From the NCBI GenBank assembly GCA_023511615.1, contig JAIMBL010000023.1, forward strand, positions 1 to 35,975: a stretch of 35,975 nucleotides of DNA. Reading direction: 5' to 3'. This document shows positions 30,925 to 35,975 of the stretch, in pieces; the stretch's first letter is position 1, and each line of letters starts with the position of its first letter. The notes under the pieces are model-generated. The model saw only the letters and a list, made by a program, of their open reading frames with translations, searched no databases and was not told where the DNA came from. Source of the DNA: Leptolyngbyaceae cyanobacterium HOT.MB2.61. GTDB lineage: Bacteria > Cyanobacteriota > Cyanobacteriia > Leptolyngbyales > Leptolyngbyaceae. Both the position numbers and the translations under genes were made by a program.

Positions 30925-33351
30925 ATGGGAAAGGTAGTTGGCATTGATTTGGGGACAACCAACTCAGTAGTGGCTGTCATGGAGGGTGGCAAACCCATTG
31001 TCATTGCCAATGCCGAAGGGATGCGAACTACTCCCTCTGTGGTCGGTTTTAGTAAAGAAGGTGAACGGTTGGTTGGGCAAATGGCGAGACGGCAGGCCGT
31101 CCTCGACCCACAAAACACCTTTTATGGTGTAAAGCGCTACATCGGACGTCGATATTCCGAACTGACACCAGAATCTAAGCGGGTTCCCTACACCATCCGT
31201 AAAGACGACAACGGCAACATTAAGATCAGGTGCCCTCGTCTGGAGCGGGAGTTTGCCCCGGAAGAGATCTCAGCCATGGTGCTGAAAAAACTGGCCGATG
31301 AAGCCAGTCGCTATTTGGGCGAACCTGTGACTGGGGCAGTAATTACCGTTCCCGCCTATTTCAACGACTCACAACGGCAGGCCACGCGGGATGCAGGACG
31401 CATTGCCGGACTGGAAGTGAAGCGAATTTTAAATGAGCCAACGGCGGCATCCCTCGCTTATGGGTTAGACCGCAAGGACAACCAGACGATTCTGGTGTTT
31501 GACCTGGGGGGCGGCACCTTTGACGTTTCTATTCTAGAAGTGGGAGATGGCGTATTCGAGGTCAAGTCCACCAGCGGTGATACCCAACTGGGCGGTAATG
31601 ACTTCGACAAGCGAATTGTGGACTGGCTGGCAGAGCAGTTTTTGGAAGCAGAGGGGGTGGATTTACGGCGCGATCGCCAGGCCCTTCAGCGTCTTACCGA
31701 AGCCGCAGAAAAAGCCAAGATTGAACTCTCTGGGGTCACAGTCACAGAAATTAACCTGCCCTTCATTACCGCCACCGAAGAAGGCCCCAAACACCTGGAA
31801 ACTCGCCTCACTCGCTCTCAGTTTGAAAGCCTGTGCAGTGATCTGGTAGGTCGGATTCGAGGTCCTGTGAAGCAGGCCCTCAGGGATGCCGGGATGAGTC
31901 CGGCTCAGATTGATGAAGTGGTGCTGGTTGGAGGTTCTACTCGCATTCCCTTTGTGCAACAGTTGGTGCGCAGCCTGATTGACCTGGAACCTAACCAGAA
32001 CGTCAATCCAGATGAGGTCGTTGCGGTCGGAGCTGCTATCCAGGCAGGTATTTTGGCGGGAGAAGTTAAAGACATTCTGCTGCTGGATGTCACTCCCCTT
32101 TCCCTGGGGCTGGAAACCATTGGCGGTGTGATGAAGAAACTCATTCCCCGCAACACAACGATTCCCGTCCGCCGTTCTGACATTTTTTCAACCGGTGAAG
32201 ATAATCAAACTGTGGTGGAGGTGCATATCCTGCAAGGCGAACGGGAGATGGCTGCTGGAAATAAGTCCCTCGGACGGTTCAAGCTCACGGGGATTCCACC
32301 TGCCCCCAGAGGCATTCCCCAGATCCAGGTGGCCTTCGATATTGATGCCAACGGCATTCTGCAAGTTACTGCGCTGGAGCGCACCACTGGACGGGAGCAA
32401 AGCATCACAGTTCAGGGGGCCTCCACTTTGGGCGAAGAGGAAGTCCGGCGTATGATCCGGGATGCGGAGGAGTACGCCGAAACGGATCGCCTCAAAAAAG
32501 AAAAGGTAGAAAAACGCAACCGGGCAGAATCCCTCATTGTTCAGGCAGAGCGGCAATTGCGGGAAGCCACCCTGGACTTTGGCATGCAATTTGTCAGCAG
32601 CTACCGCTCCCGAATTGAGCGGTCAATTCAGCAACTGCGAGAAGCCCTTTCCCAGAACGACGATCGCGGCATTGATCAGGCCCAGGCAGACTTGCAAGAT
32701 GCCGTATACGATCTGAATCGGGAAGTCTACCAGCGCAACAAGGAAGAGCAAGAAGGAGACAGCATCTTTGGTGCAATCAAGAGCTTCTTCCTGGATGATG
32801 ATGACGATTACGACTACTACCGGGATGAGCGCCGTGATTATGGCAGTTCCTACAGTGGGCGCGATGGTGGCTACTTCGGAGGTTCCTACGGCTACGGAGG
32901 GAGTGGACGGAGCGATTATGGCAGCAACCGCTACAGCGGGCGCAGTGATTACGGCAGCTACAGTGATTCTCCCCGCGATACCACCCGTAACGACAACCGC
33001 TATGGCTCCCGCGATTACAGAGACGACCGCTACAGTGAACGCAACTACGGCGCAGGAGAAGCCTCCCGCAGCGACCCCCGGTATGGCGAAAATCGTTACT
33101 CAGAGCGCAATAATCGTAATGATATGGGGCGCAGTAGTACAGGGCGTAATGATACGGAACGCAATGATACCGGGCGAGGGCGGGACAGCTCTTCTTACCC
33201 GGCTCGCCGCTCCTACGACGATCTCCCATCCTATGACTCGCGTCCTTCCAACCGTGACTACCGCGATCGCCGTCCCCCCTCCCGTTCTACCCGTAACCCC
33301 CGTCCAAACCTCAGTCAGGATAACTGGGATGATGATGACGATTGGCTTTAG
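30925..33351 (+). CDS. dnaK: DnaK (Hsp70), DnaK1-type, with disordered Tyr/Arg/Asp/Gly-rich tail
   Basis: 808 residues, well above the 630-690 of usual DnaK. The ATPase domain is complete: [11 protein letters not shown] (6-16), [24 protein letters not shown] and [11 protein letters not shown]. The substrate domain ([28 protein letters not shown]) and lid helices run to about residue 610. From about 615 a highly biased tail of nearly 190 residues follows, full of SY, GY, RY, RD and SGR repeats, starting with [10 protein letters not shown] and ending DDDDDWL instead of the usual EEVD-like end. Cyanobacteria carry several DnaK paralogues; the extended C-terminus fits DnaK1. A type-B DnaJ gene is 279 bases downstream, probably its cochaperone. 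Confidence 0.93.
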   Translation: MGKVVGIDLGTTNSVVAVMEGGKPIVIANAEGMRTTPSVVGFSKEGERLVGQMARRQAVLDPQNTFYGVKRYIGRRYSELTPESKRVPYTIRKDDNGNIKIRCPRLEREFAPEEISAMVLKKLADEASRYLGEPVTGAVITVPAYFNDSQRQATRDAGRIAGLEVKRILNEPTAASLAYGLDRKDNQTILVFDLGGGTFDVSILEVGDGVFEVKSTSGDTQLGGNDFDKRIVDWLAEQFLEAEGVDLRRDRQALQRLTEAAEKAKIELSGVTVTEINLPFITATEEGPKHLETRLTRSQFESLCSDLVGRIRGPVKQALRDAGMSPAQIDEVVLVGGSTRIPFVQQLVRSLIDLEPNQNVNPDEVVAVGAAIQAGILAGEVKDILLLDVTPLSLGLETIGGVMKKLIPRNTTIPVRRSDIFSTGEDNQTVVEVHILQGEREMAAGNKSLGRFKLTGIPPAPRGIPQIQVAFDIDANGILQVTALERTTGREQSITVQGASTLGEEEVRRMIRDAEEYAETDRLKKEKVEKRNRAESLIVQAERQLREATLDFGMQFVSSYRSRIERSIQQLREALSQNDDRGIDQAQADLQDAVYDLNREVYQRNKEEQEGDSIFGAIKSFFLDDDDDYDYYRDERRDYGSSYSGRDGGYFGGSYGYGGSGRSDYGSNRYSGRSDYGSYSDSPRDTTRNDNRYGSRDYRDDRYSERNYGAGEASRSDPRYGENRYSERNNRNDMGRSSTGRNDTERNDTGRGRDSSSYPARRSYDDLPSYDSRPSNRDYRDRRPPSRSTRNPRPNLSQDNWDDDDDWL

Positions 33352-33630
33352 GGAAGAATAGGAATTAAGAGGGTGAAGGGTGAAGGATAGGTGGAGCTGA
33401 GACGATAATGGTAAGCAGCGCCAACTGCCATCATTGCCAACTCAAGAATCATGACAATTTGGCCATAACCAGAGATAAACGTGAAAACAACGATGACCAG
33501 GCAAAGGTGCTTGTCAGAATGTGGGACTAGAGAGAAATAATAAAGGACAAGTAATTGAGGTTAGAAGATTTATTCCCAACCCTCTACTCTTTACCCTCTA
33601 CCTCCCTGACTTCTGGCTATACTGGACTCC
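33352..33630. other. Spacer between dnaK and dnaJ
   Basis: 279 bases with no gene. Purine-rich repeats (GGGTGAAGGGTGAAGGATAGG) near 33370-33395 and a pyrimidine-rich run at 33575-33610. No clear terminator or heat-shock CIRCE palindrome was seen. Confidence 0.4.
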
Positions 33631-34608
33631 ATGCAAAACTTTCGGAACTACTACGACATTTTGGGGGTTGCTAGGGAGGCGACGGTTGAAGAGATCAAAA
33701 AAGCTTTTCGTCGCCTCGCCCGGCAATATCACCCTGACTTGAATCCTGGCGATAAACACGCAGAAGAGAAGTTTAAGGACATTAACGAAGCTTACGAGGT
33801 CCTTTCTGACACAGCAAAACGCGCTCAGTATGACCAGTTTGGCCAGTTCTGGCAGCAGCGTGGCTTCCAGGGAGCCTCTGCCCGCCCTAGTGCCCGCGGT
33901 TGGAATGGGCGGGGCGATCGCTTCTCTACGGGGGAAGTGGATTTCAGCGAATTTCCCGACTTCAACAGTTTTGTTGATCAACTCCTGAACCGCCGCACTA
34001 AGGAGAGCAGCACCGCAACCAGCACTCCCCCCCGCGACCCTTACCGTCCCGGCACAACCAAAACTACTAAGGTTTACAGTGTTCCCCGTGCCACTCGCCG
34101 CGATGCCGAGGCGCGGTTAAGTGTACCTCTGGAGAAGGCCTACCTGGGTGGACGTGAGCGGATTCGCTTGGAGGATGGGCGATCGCTGGAGGTGAACATG
34201 CCTTCGGGAATGGTGGCCGGGCAACGCATCCGCCTCAAAGGTCAGGGGGTCAACGGAGGTGACCTGTACTTGAAGATTGATATTGCCCCCCATCCATTCT
34301 TCAAGCTGGAAGGGTGTGACATCCGTTGCCAGTTACCCATTACCCCCAGCGAAGCCGTCCTGGGCGGGCAGGTGGAAGTTCCTACCCTCGATGGTCGGGT
34401 GAAAATGACCATTCCTGCGGGAGTGCGCTCTGGTCAACGCCTGCGTTTAGCAGAAAAAGGCTATCCCAAAGAGGATGGCGATCGCGGCGACCAGATTGTT
34501 GAGATTCAGATCGTTATCCCCCGCGACCTGACCGCTCAAGAACGGGAACTCTACGAAAAACTTCGCCAGTTAGAGACTTTTAATCCCCGTGCCGATTTAC
34601 CGGTCTAG
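33631..34608 (+). CDS. Type-B DnaJ (Hsp40/CbpA-like) cochaperone
   Basis: 325 residues. The J domain (about 5-72) has [27 protein letters not shown] at 34-36 and [14 protein letters not shown] Gly/Arg/Ser linker (about 75-150) follows with no CxxCxGxG zinc repeats, so it is type B rather than DnaJ proper. The two C-terminal peptide-binding domains are clear: [69 protein letters not shown] and [20 protein letters not shown]. It stimulates Hsp70 ATPase through HPD. It lies directly after dnaK on the same strand. Confidence 0.92.
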   Translation: MQNFRNYYDILGVAREATVEEIKKAFRRLARQYHPDLNPGDKHAEEKFKDINEAYEVLSDTAKRAQYDQFGQFWQQRGFQGASARPSARGWNGRGDRFSTGEVDFSEFPDFNSFVDQLLNRRTKESSTATSTPPRDPYRPGTTKTTKVYSVPRATRRDAEARLSVPLEKAYLGGRERIRLEDGRSLEVNMPSGMVAGQRIRLKGQGVNGGDLYLKIDIAPHPFFKLEGCDIRCQLPITPSEAVLGGQVEVPTLDGRVKMTIPAGVRSGQRLRLAEKGYPKEDGDRGDQIVEIQIVIPRDLTAQERELYEKLRQLETFNPRADLPV

Positions 34609-34641
34609 AAAGAATAGAACATATAGAATCGGTTATTCTTT
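34609..34641 (+). terminator. AT-rich stem-loop after dnaJ
   Basis: AAAGAATA (34609-34616) pairs with TATTCTTT (34634-34641) immediately after the dnaJ stop. The stem is AT-rich and ends in T's, so it is a weak candidate terminator. Confidence 0.35.
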
Positions 34642-34727
34642 ATACAGAAACCTGTTTACTCTGGCTCCGGCTATTGGTTCAGTCCAGTTAACTGGTGGCT
34701 CTAACCTCTAAAGGTCCAGGAGGGGCA

Positions 34728-34898
34728 ATGGCAGACAATGATGCTTTAGTGTTTTTAAGGCTGAGGGTGTCTGGCGATCGCTGTAAAGGAGGTGGCATCA
34801 AACCTGGATTCAATTCGATGTGTATGGGACTGATCCCTGATGCTAATGGTAAAAGTTGGCTAATTACTGAACTTACTCCCTGTCGCCCGATTGAGTAG
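34728..34898 (+). CDS. Candidate 56-residue protein of unknown function
   Basis: ATG at 34728 is preceded by AGGAGG with a short spacing, the best ribosome-binding site in this neighbourhood. The product begins MADNDALVFLRLRVSGD and includes FNSMCMGLIPDANGKSWLITEL; there is no family match that I recognise. It overlaps the 3' end of the convergent hydrolase gene by 26 bases, which is unusual but possible. The codon pattern is unremarkable. Confidence 0.35.
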   Translation: MADNDALVFLRLRVSGDRCKGGGIKPGFNSMCMGLIPDANGKSWLITELTPCRPIE

Positions 34899-35805
34899 TC
34901 GAAAAAATCCACTCCTGCAAAATGGGGTTGACCAGCTCTGGAGCTTCATCCTGGGGGCAGTGACCCACCCCAGCCAGAGGAATAAATTTCTGGACTTGAG
35001 GGAATTTAGCAAGTTCACGACCGATCGCGATCGGCTCCCAGGGATCATCTTCTCCCCAAATAATTAGAGCAGGGCAGGGCAACACTTCCAGCAGGTCTTC
35101 TGGGAGGGGACCCTGAGAGTAGCCAGTGAAGGCAATAAACACATCGACAGCCCCAGGGTCTTTCGCAGGAGCTAGCAGTAGTTCAACCAGTTCATCGGTA
35201 ACGGCCTCCTGGCGAATGTAGGCTTTGAGCAGAATTTTGCGGATGGTTTCTGCCTGTGCAATCTGATTAAAAAAGGCTTTGCCAATCCACTTTTGCTTCA
35301 GGAGGCGTTGCAGCAGGGGAGCCCCAAAGCGTTTGAACCAGGGCTGGGTGGCGCGGCGGCGATCATGTAGCAGGCGCAGAGTACAGTTGAGCATTGCAAC
35401 TCCACGGGCGATCGCGGGATTCCCCACCGCGGCCTGCATGATCGCAATGCAACCAATCGAGTTGGCTACCAGAAAGGCCGGTTCCCCCACCACTTCCTGG
35501 CAAAAATCAGCGATTTGCTGCCCCCAGGTTTCAAAGGTATATTCAACTTGTTCAGCAGGCTGGAGTGGACCGGGAGCTGGTTTCGCAGAGCCACCAAACC
35601 CAATCAAATCGAGGGCGTACACCCGACAGGTTTCCGCTAATACTGGCAAATTCTTTCGCCAATGCCCTAGAGATGCCCCAAACCCATGCACCATTACCAC
35701 GGCCGGTCCCTGTGTGCCCAGAGCCTGATAGGCAATGGGAAACCCTTGCCATATCCAGATTTGCGTATCACTTCGAGAACCTGTAGAAGCAGTTGTTGCG
35801 GTCAT
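34873..35805 (-). CDS. Alpha/beta-fold hydrolase
   Basis: 310 residues from the chosen ATG (MTATTASTGS). It has the full alpha/beta hydrolase set: the oxyanion HGFGASLGHWR, the nucleophile elbow ANSIGC (Ser in N-S-I-G, variant of GxSxG), the acid in WGEDDPWEP and the catalytic His in GVGHCPQDEAPELV. A helical cap lies between about 150 and 220. The subgroup resembles cyanobacterial and chloroplast esterases, some of which act on chlorophyll or its esters, but the substrate is not decided. The frame opens further upstream to 35907 with an Arg/His-rich, poorly conserved extension; the internal ATG is preferred. Convergent with dnaJ. No signal peptide. Confidence 0.85.
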   Translation of the reverse strand: MTATTASTGSRSDTQIWIWQGFPIAYQALGTQGPAVVMVHGFGASLGHWRKNLPVLAETCRVYALDLIGFGGSAKPAPGPLQPAEQVEYTFETWGQQIADFCQEVVGEPAFLVANSIGCIAIMQAAVGNPAIARGVAMLNCTLRLLHDRRRATQPWFKRFGAPLLQRLLKQKWIGKAFFNQIAQAETIRKILLKAYIRQEAVTDELVELLLAPAKDPGAVDVFIAFTGYSQGPLPEDLLEVLPCPALIIWGEDDPWEPIAIGRELAKFPQVQKFIPLAGVGHCPQDEAPELVNPILQEWIFSTTQSGDRE

Positions 35806-35975
35806 GCCATGTAAATGTCGATGCCTTTTTCTTCTCCATTCTGCCAAATTTCTTAACAAAACTTGAAGGTATGAGGGGTGAAGGGGATGAAGAGGCGAAA
35901 AAGTCAAAAAAAGATGAAGAGATAAAGGGGTGAAGACACAATATTCCCCTACTTTTCCCCCTTTCCCTCCCTTCC

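Noticed and set aside
32768-33361. 197-residue plus-strand ORF overlapping the dnaK tail
   Set aside because: Its Met/Thr/Ala-rich repetitive sequence is the +1 reading of the GAT/TAC-rich repeats that encode the DnaK tail.
1-35975. CRISPR array, rRNA, integrase or prophage genes
   Set aside because: No regularly spaced repeats, no rRNA-like stretches and no phage or recombinase products were seen on either strand.

Overview
The window is cyanobacterial chromosomal DNA. Taxon-diagnostic genes show this: ycf34, ycf35 with its DUF2997 partner, a Psb28-family protein, a 15-cis-zeta-carotene isomerase, a phytol kinase, the DUF3038/DUF4335 pair, a DnaK1-type chaperone and a cluster resembling the Synechocystis slr0144-slr0152 operon. 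HIP1 octamers (GCGATCGC) recur throughout. Gene density is ordinary, with several gene-poor stretches of 300-600 bp. I see no prophage, CRISPR array, complete insertion sequence, tRNA or rRNA.

Layout. Positions 1-810 hold the tail of a plus-strand gene and a broken minus-strand gene. 1058-6707 carries, mostly on the minus strand, a small basic protein, a CCA-type tRNA nucleotidyltransferase, an ABC exporter and a membrane DUF218 protein with a coiled-coil insertion; ycf34 is on the plus strand. 6708-8014 is gene-poor apart from strong hairpins and a 27-codon membrane peptide preceded by a perfect-length 28-bp tandem duplication. 8015-11037 is a convergent pair: an M20 amidohydrolase and a polysaccharide deacetylase/phosphodiester glycosidase fusion.

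11429-17982 is the most interesting block. It has a phycobilisome-like protein, a V4R protein, a short motif-repeat protein, a second phycobilisome-like protein, a second V4R protein and an SpkG-like Ser/Thr kinase, all on the plus strand. In Synechocystis the corresponding operon is linked to photosystem II assembly. Here the ferredoxins and TPR protein normally between the second V4R gene and the kinase are absent. A zeta-carotene isomerase and a thioredoxin follow.

17979-23370 holds an RNase D-like exonuclease, a CAP-domain secreted protein, a roadblock-like protein, a TIGR01777 epimerase-thrB operon, Psb28 and phytol kinase. 23526-25592 is the DUF3038/DUF4335 pair. 25593-26062 is a mobile-DNA scar with an 86-bp MITE-like element (12-bp inverted repeats, perfect 8-bp target duplication) and one copy of a 93-bp dispersed repeat whose other copy lies just upstream of spkG. 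26063-27189 is a DUF2997-ycf35-ferredoxin operon. 27624-34608 carries a saccharopine dehydrogenase-like protein, a second kinase with periplasmic beta domains, DnaK with a long disordered tail, and a type-B DnaJ. The window ends with an alpha/beta hydrolase on the minus strand.

No wholly new system is proven. The best leads are the retained bilin-site residues in the first phycobilisome-like protein, the five-cysteine signature shared by the two V4R proteins, the two repeat families and the small membrane peptide. All family assignments come from reading motifs, not from database searches.
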